NCBI RefSeq assembly: GCF_007475525.1
Contig: NZ_CP037899.1
Location: 248,001-312,000 of the forward strand
Source of the DNA: Methylacidiphilum kamchatkense Kam1
Lineage (GTDB): Bacteria > Verrucomicrobiota > Verrucomicrobiia > Methylacidiphilales > Methylacidiphilaceae
Length of the DNA stretch: 64,000 bases
Direction of reading: 5' to 3'
Positions 38,596 through 47,594 of the stretch are shown piece by piece. Position 1 is the first letter of the stretch; each line of letters begins with the position of its first letter. A program made the position numbers and the translations under genes. Under the pieces are notes generated by a model that saw only the letters and a program-made list of their open reading frames with translations, did not search any database and had not been told where the DNA came from.

Positions 38596-39471
38596 ATGTC
38601 TCTATTACGTGTTGGTCTTTTCGTTAACAAAGAAAAAAGGGGGGCTTTTGAACTTCTTTTGGAGCTTGTGGAATATTTTAATAAAGAAAAGATAGCTTTT
38701 ATATTGGAGGATTCCACCGCTAGGCTTATTGGGCAAAGAGGCATTTCTATAAGCCGATTTTCTGAGGAGGTAGATTTGATTTTGGTTGCAGGGGGTGATG
38801 GAACCATTATCAGAATAGCCCATGAAATCTTTCCATCTCCTGTTCCTATTCTAGGAGTTAATACTGGGAGTTTAGGATTCCTTACGGCAGTTTCCAGGGA
38901 AGAAATTCTGCCACAGCTCCCCAAAATATTGCAAGGTCGTTTCAGAAAAAGCCCCAGAATGGTTCTTAAGGCCGTCGGCTCTGCTTACGGAAATAATTTT
39001 GAAATTCCTTGTTCTTTGAACGATATTGTCCTTTTTAGAGGCGCTTATTCCCATATGGCGACAATTGATGTTTTTGCCCAGGGAAACCTCGTGACCGAAT
39101 TTCAATCCGACGGTCTTGTTGTTTCCACTCCTACCGGTTCTACAGCCTATGCATTGTCAACCGGAGGTCCGATTGTTATGCCTGAATCTGAAGTTTTTAC
39201 TCTTAATCCTATTTGCCCTCATACTTTGACTAATCGATCATTAGTATTTCCTGAAGAGGTCACTTTGCGGTTTTCTATACCACTGGGTGGAGGGCCAGTA
39301 CGACTCGAATATGATGGGATTGCTTACGGAGATCTCCATCCTGGGGATTGGCTTGAAATCGAGGCGAGCCCTAAAAAAGTTATTCTAGGGTTTCTTGAGG
39401 AGAGGAACTTTTTTGAAATTTTAAGAAGAAAGCTGCGTTGGAGTGGAGCAACCGTGGAGGATAATGCATGA
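38596..39471 (+). CDS. nadK: NAD kinase
   Basis: 291 residues. The enzyme phosphorylates NAD to NADP with ATP or polyphosphate. Signature motifs are GGDGT at residues 66-70, 'GVNTGSLGFLTA', 'LNDIVLFRG', 'TEFQSDGLVVSTPTGSTAYA' and 'STGGPIV'. The length is normal. ATG 38596 follows GGAGGG at a slightly long distance. Transcription is divergent from the PfkB gene, and ptsN-like follows 49 bases downstream. Confidence 0.93.
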   Translation: MSLLRVGLFVNKEKRGAFELLLELVEYFNKEKIAFILEDSTARLIGQRGISISRFSEEVDLILVAGGDGTIIRIAHEIFPSPVPILGVNTGSLGFLTAVSREEILPQLPKILQGRFRKSPRMVLKAVGSAYGNNFEIPCSLNDIVLFRGAYSHMATIDVFAQGNLVTEFQSDGLVVSTPTGSTAYALSTGGPIVMPESEVFTLNPICPHTLTNRSLVFPEEVTLRFSIPLGGGPVRLEYDGIAYGDLHPGDWLEIEASPKKVILGFLEERNFFEILRRKLRWSGATVEDNA

Positions 39472-39520
39472 AGGAGCTCGGCTTTCGATTGGTCCAACGG
39501 TTATTAAGAATGGGTGAGCG

Positions 39521-39976
39521 ATGAACCTCTCTGATGTATTAACCCAGGATCGAGTCCTCGTAAATTTATCAGCCAAAGATAAGTTTGAAGCAATCACTAA
39601 GGTAGCAAAAATTCTCGAACATAGTCCACTGCTTCAATCTTTTGATGCTTTCTTAGAGGCAGTCTTAGAAGCTGAAAAATCGGGGTTGACCTGGTTTGAA
39701 CAAGAAGTCGCTTTTCCGCATATCCGCAGTCAAGTAGTCAAAGAGTTAGTCATAGCCGCTGGATTTTTCCCTTCGGGCGTGTTGTTTAGAGAGGCTGCTC
39801 CATTAGTGCGATTGATTTTTGTAATCGGTGCTCCTAAAAAACTGAACACCAATGACATTATCGTAGTCGGGGCATTGGCAAGGATTGTTGCGACCAATAG
39901 ACAGCAACTGTTAAAAGCAAAAAGTGCTGAAGAATTTGTTAGTCTCATTGCTAGTCTTGAAAAACAACTCCAATAA
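39521..39976 (+). CDS. PTS EIIA type-2 domain protein (PtsN-like)
   Basis: 151 residues, a single EIIA fructose/nitrogen-type domain. The phospho-accepting His lies in 'VAFPHIRSQVV' (consensus VAIPH), and the downstream motif 'PLVRLIFVIGAPK' also fits. Such stand-alone EIIA proteins act as regulators of potassium, nitrogen or envelope functions rather than transporters. No EIIB, EIIC or HPr gene is in the window. It is probably co-transcribed with nadK. Confidence 0.8.
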   Translation: MNLSDVLTQDRVLVNLSAKDKFEAITKVAKILEHSPLLQSFDAFLEAVLEAEKSGLTWFEQEVAFPHIRSQVVKELVIAAGFFPSGVLFREAAPLVRLIFVIGAPKKLNTNDIIVVGALARIVATNRQQLLKAKSAEEFVSLIASLEKQLQ

Positions 39977-40236
39977 CCAATTTTATAAAAGTTTCCAGCT
40001 ATTTCTTCAGTAGATTCAATGTCTATAAGAAAGAAAGCTTGATTCTAATAGAGATAACTACAAAAAAGCCAATGCTGCTATAGGAAGCTAGCCACAAAAG
40101 TAGGAATAAAAAGATTGGTAGAAAGAAAAAGTAGCACAGGGATGAAAAGATTAGAAAGGGGTCTTTAGCCCGGAGGAAATTTCTTTTTGTTTAGCTTATT
40201 TTAGGTTAAAGTGATTTTATATCAGTTAACCCGCTA

Positions 40237-40325
40237 GGACAGGTGGCTGAGCGGATGAAGGCGCTCGACTCGAAATCGAGAATGGGGACAAAACCCCATC
40301 GCGGGTTCGAATCCCGCCCTGTCCG
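40237..40325 (+). tRNA. tRNA-Ser (anticodon CGA)
   Basis: The acceptor stem is GGACAGG (40237-40243) with CCTGTCC (40318-40324) and discriminator G. The anticodon stem CTCGA/TCGAG encloses loop CTCGAAA with anticodon CGA at 40271-40273. A long class II variable arm (GGGG...CCCC) and the T-loop GGTTCGAATCC are present. The length is 89 bases; CCA is not encoded. No duplicate of the 3' end was seen nearby, so no sign of integration at this site. Confidence 0.95.
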
Positions 40326-40488
40326 TTTCCCTTTAGGCTAAAAGTCGGAATAAAGAATCGTCGTGGTTGATCAATGGCTCATGCGTATTCACTGGAAAGA
40401 TCCTATCCGTTCTGCATTCCTAGAGTGAGGACGCTATTCCGGAGGAATTTAGACAAGAATAGGAAAGAAATGGTTCTTTAAGAAAGAA

Positions 40489-41070
40489 TTATCGACTGTT
40501 TTCAGAAGAAAAGAGACGGTTTTTGGGTTGACTTGAAAACACAGCTTTAACAATGTTTTCATTTTCACCATTTTTGGGGATGATTCTCAAAACATAGGCT
40601 GGGTGTCTTGGTGAAATATAAAAACTATCTCCAGGTTCAAGTCTTGCTAAGGTCCGTTGCTCCTGTGGATTTATAAATATAAACCGGGTTTTAGGGGTTA
40701 CGATTGTTTGAATTAAAGGTAAAAATCCTTTGATATCAGGTTTTGCTATCAGTGCCTTATTTTTTTTATTAAACCCAACAACTTTAAAATGCCCATAGAC
40801 CCAGAGATTTTTAACTTTATGTTTTTTGATGTAGGTAGAAAAGTTTTGAGTGGAGACAAGATGACTTTTTTTAGGTGAATAAATGGGTACAGTAGGACTC
40901 GATGCTCTTTCTGTTGACTGAAGGCCATCTGTTTTTTTATTCTGGTGTGTTTCCAATTGCTTTTGGGCTTGTTCAATGGCCTTATCAAGCTCTTCGGTTT
41001 CTGAACCGATAGCTTTGAATGGCAAGATGAACAGTAGAGTACAGAAAAGGAGCAAAGGGAATTGTTTCAT
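40489..41070 (-). CDS. Exported protein of unknown function
   Basis: 193 residues with a signal peptide (MKQFPLLLFCTLLFILPFKA) followed by a short charged helix (TEELDKAIEQAQKQLETHQ). The C-terminal domain contains 'NLWVYGHFKVVGFNKKNKAL' and 'KTRFIFINPQEQRTLARLEP', a small beta-domain. I do not recognise the family. It lies 18 bases downstream of the membrane protein at 41089, so the two are probably one operon. Confidence 0.65.
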   Translation of the reverse strand: MKQFPLLLFCTLLFILPFKAIGSETEELDKAIEQAQKQLETHQNKKTDGLQSTERASSPTVPIYSPKKSHLVSTQNFSTYIKKHKVKNLWVYGHFKVVGFNKKNKALIAKPDIKGFLPLIQTIVTPKTRFIFINPQEQRTLARLEPGDSFYISPRHPAYVLRIIPKNGENENIVKAVFSSQPKNRLFSSENSR

Positions 41071-41088
41071 AACAAAAAAATGGCCTTA

Positions 41089-42510
41089 TCATTTATTATT
41101 GAGTTCAACAAGTTTTGTTTTTAGAAGCGCAGCTTCTTTCTTAATTTCTTCAAGCTTTTCTTTGGTCAGTGGGCCATTCTTTAGTTCTGCCAAAAGCTCC
41201 CTCTGTCTTTTGATAATATACTCTTTTATTTTTTGTCCCTGCATTTGATATTCGTTCAGGCTGTAATAGGGCTGAGGAGATTGGGAGACAGTGCAACCGG
41301 CGATTTCTAAGCTAAAAGAAAATGGAATGACGCAGTGGAAAATCATTGTATTATTTGTAGCGGTAACATCGAAGAGATAGGCTTTAAGTTCTTTGCCAAA
41401 CGAAACGGTTGGTGCAAGGTTCTTAGCAAAAGCTTGAGACAGCTTTTGATAGAGAGATGCAGGAGTTTCTAAGTAAGTCCAAAGTTCAGCTGTTTGTCCT
41501 TCTTTTTTCGAATCTTCTGTAGGAACCCATACAATCATTATCCCAGTGAACGGAGACCATACTGGTTCTATGCGTTTTGCTGTAAACTGTCCGCAAATGA
41601 CCTCTGCGGTCTCATCTTTCCAATAATTCCACAGTTGAGGAATGAAGGAAGAGGGATGATCTTTGTATTTTTGTAGGAGTTGAGGGAAGTCAAAGAAAAG
41701 TTCTTCTTTGCTTAAAGCTGTCTTTAGTGTCCAGCCATAAGGCATGGATTTGGAAAGTTTCGTTTCTTCTTTTTCTAGTATTTTGGATATCTCTACTTTC
41801 GGTTGGAATAGAGAAAGGAAGGTATCTCTTTTATAGAACATCAGCAGGCTCAGCGCCAAAAAGCAAAGGACAACTAGGGAAAGAGATCTCGCGTTGAGTT
41901 TTAATTCTAAGTTCTCTGCCCACCGGATAATCTCTGATCGATCCTGGCTGACAGTGGGTTCTTCCTGCCCACAAGAAATGTCCGTCCATGGGGGCTGGGT
42001 GGCTTTGTCCTTATAAAACCAGAATGAGAGGCTTCGGAAAATCCAAAGTAATGGAGTTGAGAGGAGAAAATAGTAGAAAAGAGTCTTAGAAACAAACGAG
42101 GCAATAAAAGCAAAGACTAAAATAAGAGCCGGTTGGATAAGAAACCAGAACCATTGGTTTTGTGGTAGTCCAAAACGAGGCACTCCCCAAAATAACGGAT
42201 TGCGTTGGATCTTTTTCTTTTCTTCTTCAAAGTAAGCAAGAAACGTTTCGTAAAAGTAGATAAGAGTTAAGAACCCAGAAAAGAGAAGAACGACTGTGAT
42301 TTCAGAATGGGTGCTGTGCTTATTTAGCCAGGATAACACCAAAAGGATACCCAGGGAAGTTAAGAATCGTTTTGGATGGGCATAGTTTTTCCCTAGTCTG
42401 TGGACGGTCAACAGCTCACAGGGCAAAAACCAAGAGATATAAAGAAAAAACAGTTTTTTCAGTAGAACGACTCGGAAAGCAAGAGGCTTATTTTTTTCTG
42501 TTTGTTTCAT
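41089..42510 (-). CDS. Multi-pass membrane protein with C-terminal soluble domain, unknown function
   Basis: 473 residues. Hydrophobic segments lie near 15-35, 52-70, 74-95, 125-148, 150-172 and 213-232. A large soluble domain (~235-440) contains 'GWTLKTALSKEELFFDFPQL' and 'IFHCVIPFSFSLEIAGC'. The C-terminal helix is a coiled coil ('RELLAELKNGPLTKEKLEEI'). I do not recognise the family. With its downstream partner (40489) it forms an envelope gene pair. Confidence 0.6.
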   Translation of the reverse strand: MKQTEKNKPLAFRVVLLKKLFFLYISWFLPCELLTVHRLGKNYAHPKRFLTSLGILLVLSWLNKHSTHSEITVVLLFSGFLTLIYFYETFLAYFEEEKKKIQRNPLFWGVPRFGLPQNQWFWFLIQPALILVFAFIASFVSKTLFYYFLLSTPLLWIFRSLSFWFYKDKATQPPWTDISCGQEEPTVSQDRSEIIRWAENLELKLNARSLSLVVLCFLALSLLMFYKRDTFLSLFQPKVEISKILEKEETKLSKSMPYGWTLKTALSKEELFFDFPQLLQKYKDHPSSFIPQLWNYWKDETAEVICGQFTAKRIEPVWSPFTGIMIVWVPTEDSKKEGQTAELWTYLETPASLYQKLSQAFAKNLAPTVSFGKELKAYLFDVTATNNTMIFHCVIPFSFSLEIAGCTVSQSPQPYYSLNEYQMQGQKIKEYIIKRQRELLAELKNGPLTKEKLEEIKKEAALLKTKLVELNNK

Positions 42511-42811
42511 AGGAAGATAAAACTAAAAAACAAATGGCATGTTATTACCAAACATTGCTACCAGTTTTTTAAAGAATTTTACCTTCAGCCTTTTCGCTCT
42601 CCTCCTCTGACCAGAATATACAAGCATAGATTTTTTAATAGAAAAAATCAAGCATTCCTTTTTGAGGGTGTGAGCTAGGACATGCCTATAGAAAAGAAGG
42701 TATTTTTACAAATTCTTCTTTTTTAGGAAAATCAGCTATGTCAATTTGGTAGCGAGTTTTTAATGGTCCTCTTTTTTTAAGCTAGAAAAAGCTATTTTGT
42801 AGCTAGGAGTC
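42511..42811. other. Divergent intergenic region before the RND pump
   Basis: AT-rich and holds no gene. AAAAAGCTATTTTGTAGCT shows a short imperfect dyad just before TAGGAG, the ribosome site of the pump gene. Confidence 0.4.
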
Positions 42812-45800
42812 ATGTTGGAAAAATTCGCTACTACTTTGCTTGCTCATAAGCCTTTTGTCTACCTCCTGTTGTTTTTATATCTCTCTGCTGGTCTGTATAC
42901 GGCAACCCATCTGTCTATCGATGCCGTTCCAGATATTTCCAATGTACAGGTGCAGATTATTACTCCCGTACGGGATTTTGCTCCAGAAGAAATCGAAAAG
43001 CTTGTTACTTTTCCTTTGGAAAGGGAATGTTCAGGGATCCCTGGCCTTGAAGAAATGCGTTCCGTAAGCAAGTTTGGCATTTCACAGATCACCTTAGTGT
43101 TCAAAGATGGTACGGATATTTACAGAGCTAGGCAGCTTACGGGCGAAAGACTCATTACAGCGCTCGATAAAATTCCACAAGGGCTTGTACCAAGACTTGG
43201 CCCGATTAGTACGGGTCTAGGAGAAGTTTTTGTGTATGCTCTTGATTGGGAAAAGGACCATCCCAATAAGCCCAAAAGCCGTTTAGAAGAGCTGATGGAA
43301 TTGAAGCTCATTCAAGAATACCAGATTAAGCCGCAGCTTAGGATGGTCCCTGGAGTGGCAGATGTGAATACGCTGGGGGGGTATGATAAGGAAATTCTGG
43401 TAATGCCAGATCCTGAAAAATTGATGAATCTAGGGCTGACAGTCAAAGAACTTAGTGAGATCGTTGGGAAGAATGTGGAGAATGTGGGTGGAGCCTATAT
43501 AAAAAGGGCTGGAGAGCAAATGACAGTTAGAGCTGTAGGCAGAGTAGAAGATCTGCCTCAGATAGAAATCTTGCCAATAAAATATCCGGGTTGGACAAAG
43601 CCGCTCTTAGTTAAAGATATAGCGACAGTGGCCGTAGGAGCCAAAATTAGGGTAGGGGCCGCTTTGGTCAACGGGAGGGAAGTGGTTCTTGGGACTGTGC
43701 TCATGCGGGTCGGAGCTAATGGAAGAACGGTTTCTCAGAAGGTGTTGCAAAAAATCCAGCAAATCGAGCGGCAACTACCAGAAGGGGTCAAAATAGAAGT
43801 ACTCTACAACCGCTCAGAATTTATTGATCAGGTGATTCACACCGCTTTTTCTAATCTTCTGGAAGGGGCCACTCTTGTGGCCATAATCCTCTTTATTATT
43901 TTGGCTGATTGGAAGGCTTCTTTAATTGTTTCTTTCACCATCCCTCTTTCCTTTCTTTTTGCTATCTACGGAATGAGGCTTTTTCATTTGTCTGGTAATT
44001 TGATGAGTCTGGGAGCCATCGATTTTGGTCTCATTGTCGATGGAGCGGTCATAATGGTAGAAAACATTCTTAGGAAACTTGCTGAAAGCCAATCGAAGCT
44101 AGGGAGCTGTCTTCCTAGAAAAGACAAAGAGTTAATAGTCAAAGAAACTATTTCTGAAGTAGGCCAATCGGTGCTTATAGGAGTTTTAATCATTACTTTT
44201 GTGTATGTCCCCATTCTTAGTTTAAGCGGGGTGGCAGGTAAGACTTTTAGGCCCATGGCCATAACTGTTATCTTTGCGTTGATTGGTTCCATTTTATTTA
44301 GTTTTACTTTCATCCCTGTCATTTCAGCGGCTGTCTTGGGAAGGACCAAAGATTTTCAGAATCATGGTAGAGAGTTCAACCTATTAAAAAAAATCTATCG
44401 GCCTTTCCTTAGGTTTACCCTGAACCACGGTTGGTTTTTTGTAGGGGTAGCTCTTTTGTTCTTTCTCATTGCGATTTTGAAGTTTGGTTCTTTGGGAGCG
44501 GATTTTGTACCTAAGCTTGATGAGGGTTCCTATGACATCAATATTTTTAGAGAAAATACTATAGGGATAGATGCTTGTGTGGGAATGGAAAAGAAAACCG
44601 AAGAGGTGCTGCTCCAATCTTTCCCTGAAATCCGCTATGTCTATTCGCGTATTGGAATGGCGGATATAGCCACGGATCCAGCAAGTCCAAACGAACCGGA
44701 GCTTTACGTTATCTTAAAACCCAAATCGGGATGGAGAAAGATCAATGGCAAACCGATTTCTAAAGAGGATCTGGAAGACCTGATGGAAGAAGAAATAAAG
44801 CTTAAAGTTCCAGGCCAAGCCATGATTTTCTCTCAACCTATTGAAAACCGGTTCAATGACATGCTCCAAGGCGTTAAAGCGGATGTGGCTTTTAAAGTTT
44901 TTGGTTCCGATTATTTGACCATCTATTCGCTGACGGAACAAATTAAAAAGCTACTAGAAAATGTCCGTGGCGTGGTGGGCCTAGCCTTTGAAACCTCCGG
45001 GGTTGCTCCATCTCTGGAAATCATCCCTGATCGCCTAGCTATGGAAAAATATGTCGTCCAATCCAGTGAGATTAATGAAGCTGTCTCTGGAGCCTTAGGA
45101 GGAAAGACCGTTGGACAACTCATCGATGGAGTCAGACGCTATGATATTGTAGTCAGATTTTCGGATACAGAAAGAAACAATATGAATGCTTTGCTTTCTC
45201 TGCCAATACGCTCAGGTACTGGAGGCATTGTCTCCTTATCACAGGTTGCTTCTGCAAGCTACGAAAATCGACTCCGATCCATTTCTAGGGAAAATGGTAT
45301 CCGTCGGATCGCCTTGCTTGTAGACCTAGAAAGAAGGGATTTAGAAAGCTTTGTTAAGGAAGCCACAGAGAAGATCAATCGATTGGTACATTTTCCTCCA
45401 GGCTATTTTTATGAAGTTGGTGGACTCTACAGGAATTTTATCGAAGCCAAAGAAACATTGAAAGTGGTTGTTCCAATGGCCTCTTTGGCGATCATGATGC
45501 TCCTTTATTTTCTCTTCAAAAACTTCAGGCATTGCTTTATTGTCTTTTTTTCTATTCCGCTGGCGATTACAGGAGGCATATTTTCTCTTGTGTTGGCAAC
45601 TCTTCCTTTCAGTATTTCAGCATGGATAGGGTTTATTGCTGTATCCGGAGTGGCTATTCTAGAAGGACTTGTATTGTTAGGAGCTATTAACCGCATCCGT
45701 CTTTCTGGATATCCACTAGAAGAAGCGATCGAAGAAGGAGCGCTTATTCGGCTGCGGCCTGTATTAGCTACTGCGTTGGTAGCAAGTTTAGGGTTCTTCC

Positions 45801-46000
45801 CCATGGCCTTTGCTCAAGGTCCCGGAGCTGAAGTACAAAGGCCTTTAGCGATTGTTGTTATTGGAGGGATTGTTTCTTCCACGCTTTTAGATCTTGTAGT
45901 CCTTCCTGTATTTTACCTGTGGGTGGAAAGTCTATGGGATCGGTGGCAACAAAAATCATCTACTAAATGGGATGGAACCAAAGGTAGTTCTGTAAAGTAA
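42812..46000 (+). CDS. CusA/CzcA-type heavy-metal efflux RND transporter
   Basis: 1062 residues, full length. Family motifs are the N-terminal 'LSIDAVPDISNVQVQI' and 'FPLERECSGIPGLEEMRSVS', the TM4 'IDFGLIVDGAVIMVENILR' with proton-relay Asp, and the C-terminal 'GAEVQRPLAIVVIGGIVSST'. The protein drives proton-coupled export of monovalent or divalent metal ions across both membranes, normally with a membrane-fusion protein and an outer-membrane factor. Neither partner is next to it here. Metal type (Cu/Ag versus Co/Zn/Cd) cannot be set from what I see. Confidence 0.9.
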   Translation: MLEKFATTLLAHKPFVYLLLFLYLSAGLYTATHLSIDAVPDISNVQVQIITPVRDFAPEEIEKLVTFPLERECSGIPGLEEMRSVSKFGISQITLVFKDGTDIYRARQLTGERLITALDKIPQGLVPRLGPISTGLGEVFVYALDWEKDHPNKPKSRLEELMELKLIQEYQIKPQLRMVPGVADVNTLGGYDKEILVMPDPEKLMNLGLTVKELSEIVGKNVENVGGAYIKRAGEQMTVRAVGRVEDLPQIEILPIKYPGWTKPLLVKDIATVAVGAKIRVGAALVNGREVVLGTVLMRVGANGRTVSQKVLQKIQQIERQLPEGVKIEVLYNRSEFIDQVIHTAFSNLLEGATLVAIILFIILADWKASLIVSFTIPLSFLFAIYGMRLFHLSGNLMSLGAIDFGLIVDGAVIMVENILRKLAESQSKLGSCLPRKDKELIVKETISEVGQSVLIGVLIITFVYVPILSLSGVAGKTFRPMAITVIFALIGSILFSFTFIPVISAAVLGRTKDFQNHGREFNLLKKIYRPFLRFTLNHGWFFVGVALLFFLIAILKFGSLGADFVPKLDEGSYDINIFRENTIGIDACVGMEKKTEEVLLQSFPEIRYVYSRIGMADIATDPASPNEPELYVILKPKSGWRKINGKPISKEDLEDLMEEEIKLKVPGQAMIFSQPIENRFNDMLQGVKADVAFKVFGSDYLTIYSLTEQIKKLLENVRGVVGLAFETSGVAPSLEIIPDRLAMEKYVVQSSEINEAVSGALGGKTVGQLIDGVRRYDIVVRFSDTERNNMNALLSLPIRSGTGGIVSLSQVASASYENRLRSISRENGIRRIALLVDLERRDLESFVKEATEKINRLVHFPPGYFYEVGGLYRNFIEAKETLKVVVPMASLAIMMLLYFLFKNFRHCFIVFFSIPLAITGGIFSLVLATLPFSISAWIGFIAVSGVAILEGLVLLGAINRIRLSGYPLEEAIEEGALIRLRPVLATALVASLGFFPMAFAQGPGAEVQRPLAIVVIGGIVSSTLLDLVVLPVFYLWVESLWDRWQQKSSTKWDGTKGSSVK

Positions 46001-46179
46001 AATAAGCAGCAGCCCTTAGAATGAGAGCAATAGAAAGAAGATTTTGAGCAGGAAAGGAGGCAATCTTCAACACGAAGCCTGCCGCCGAAGAAAAATCAAC
46101 GAAAGAAAGACAAAAAAACCACTTTTTTTATCCAAGAGTGAATAAAAAAACTGCCTCCTATCTATTGAATCAGACTCTT

Positions 46180-47481
46180 TTACAACGAGCTTGTAGGCTT
46201 TTTAAGCTTGTCTTTAGGAAGAAAAGAAACAAGGATCAAACTGCCTATGAAGTAGCATAGGGGTAAGAGCATGGGAGTTTTAAAGGAGTTTGTGGCAATA
46301 AAAAGATAGCTAAAAGACAAGGGGCCAATGCCAGTTGCGATCCGGCAAATCAGACCCCAAAGCCCAAAATGCTTGCCGATTTTGTCTTCATCTGATAACA
46401 AGCTCATAACGGCTCGGGCAAGGGAAAGAAGAGAACCATTTCCAATACCAATGAGAAAGGATGCCACATAAAAGGAGGTTTTTGTTTCAGCAAAAACAAG
46501 GCTGCTAACACAACCGATCCAAAGCAAAAGATCTAGTTGAAGGGATCTTCGGGATCCCAACTTATCTTGGAAAAACCCAAAAATAAAAGAACCAAGCGTG
46601 CCACCTGCTTGAATCAAAAGGAAGATGCCTACCTGTTGAGCTCCTGTAATGCCGTATTCCATCTGCGCATAGACCGCTAGTATAATCATGAGAATAGTGG
46701 CTGCAGAAAAGAAAAGAAAAGAAGCAGCAAAATAAAGGAGCAGGGGTTTATTATGGGCAATGAGAAGAGCTGTTTCTTTAAGGTCAGTGAGGATTTTTAG
46801 AAGCGCTTGAGCAAAACTTTTGGTAGGAGTGGATTTTTTTTGGAGTTCCAGATTAAAGAATAGTGGAAAACCGCACATCATATAGATAGCAGCAACGATA
46901 GGAAAACAGAGTCGAAGAAGCTCGGTATTCGACACCGTAAAGCCAGGAGACAAGAGTGGATAAACGAGCAATAAGCTAAAAATGCCGCCTACATTCCCAA
47001 AAGCCCTCGTCCAGCCTGAAAATCTGCCAACAGAAGATGGAGGAATCAGTTCAGGTAGAAAACTTGAAAAAATATTTTCGGTAAAAGAAAAAGAAATATT
47101 CGCTACTGAATAACACAAAAGGCTTTTCCAGACATCCCCTTCGTGAGTCGTGCCTAAAAGCGCTGTTGCAAGGATACAGATCACAAAGAAGAACCCAAGA
47201 AGAAATTTTCTTTTAGCTAGGCAATCGGATAAGGCGCCGATAAAAGGAAGAAAAATCGCTACAAAAATTTGAGTGAAAAATGCAGCCATTCCCAACAAAA
47301 ACGTCCCATCGGTTCTCCGGGCACAGACGATTTGGACAAAATAAAGACTGAAAACCAGATCCACAAGAACGATGCTAAAAGAGACATTCCCAAGATCAAA
47401 TATTCCCCAAGACAACTTTTCTCTAAGCCCAACAGTTGTACTTGGTTTTAAGAGGATCTCTTTGGTATGGGCCTCATTCAT
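46180..47481 (-). CDS. MFS transporter, UMF1/Atg22-like, copy 1
   Basis: 433 residues with about twelve membrane segments. 'KLSWGIFDLGNVSFSIVLVD' and 'VFSLYFVQIV' at the N-terminus, and 'FIGALSDCLAKRKFLLGFFF' in loop 2-3, fit the Atg22/UMF1 branch of the major facilitator superfamily. The substrate is unknown; some relatives export amino acids. It is a tandem paralogue of the gene at 47595. Confidence 0.8.
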   Translation of the reverse strand: MNEAHTKEILLKPSTTVGLREKLSWGIFDLGNVSFSIVLVDLVFSLYFVQIVCARRTDGTFLLGMAAFFTQIFVAIFLPFIGALSDCLAKRKFLLGFFFVICILATALLGTTHEGDVWKSLLCYSVANISFSFTENIFSSFLPELIPPSSVGRFSGWTRAFGNVGGIFSLLLVYPLLSPGFTVSNTELLRLCFPIVAAIYMMCGFPLFFNLELQKKSTPTKSFAQALLKILTDLKETALLIAHNKPLLLYFAASFLFFSAATILMIILAVYAQMEYGITGAQQVGIFLLIQAGGTLGSFIFGFFQDKLGSRRSLQLDLLLWIGCVSSLVFAETKTSFYVASFLIGIGNGSLLSLARAVMSLLSDEDKIGKHFGLWGLICRIATGIGPLSFSYLFIATNSFKTPMLLPLCYFIGSLILVSFLPKDKLKKPTSSL

Positions 47482-47594
47482 GGGATCTTTTTGCTAGAGT
47501 AGATTAGTGACAACAACATAGACATCCACTTAAAGGCAAAGCCCTCCGATTGCCATTTGGACTTCAAGCTTTAAATAAAAAAACATTCTTATTC

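Noticed and set aside
39469-39525. 18-codon frame between nadK and the PTS IIA gene
   Set aside because: It overlaps the nadK stop and has no supporting features; too short to support.
40237-40325. tRNA-Ser as an integration site for a mobile island
   Set aside because: No integrase gene and no direct repeat of the tRNA 3' end was seen in the window.
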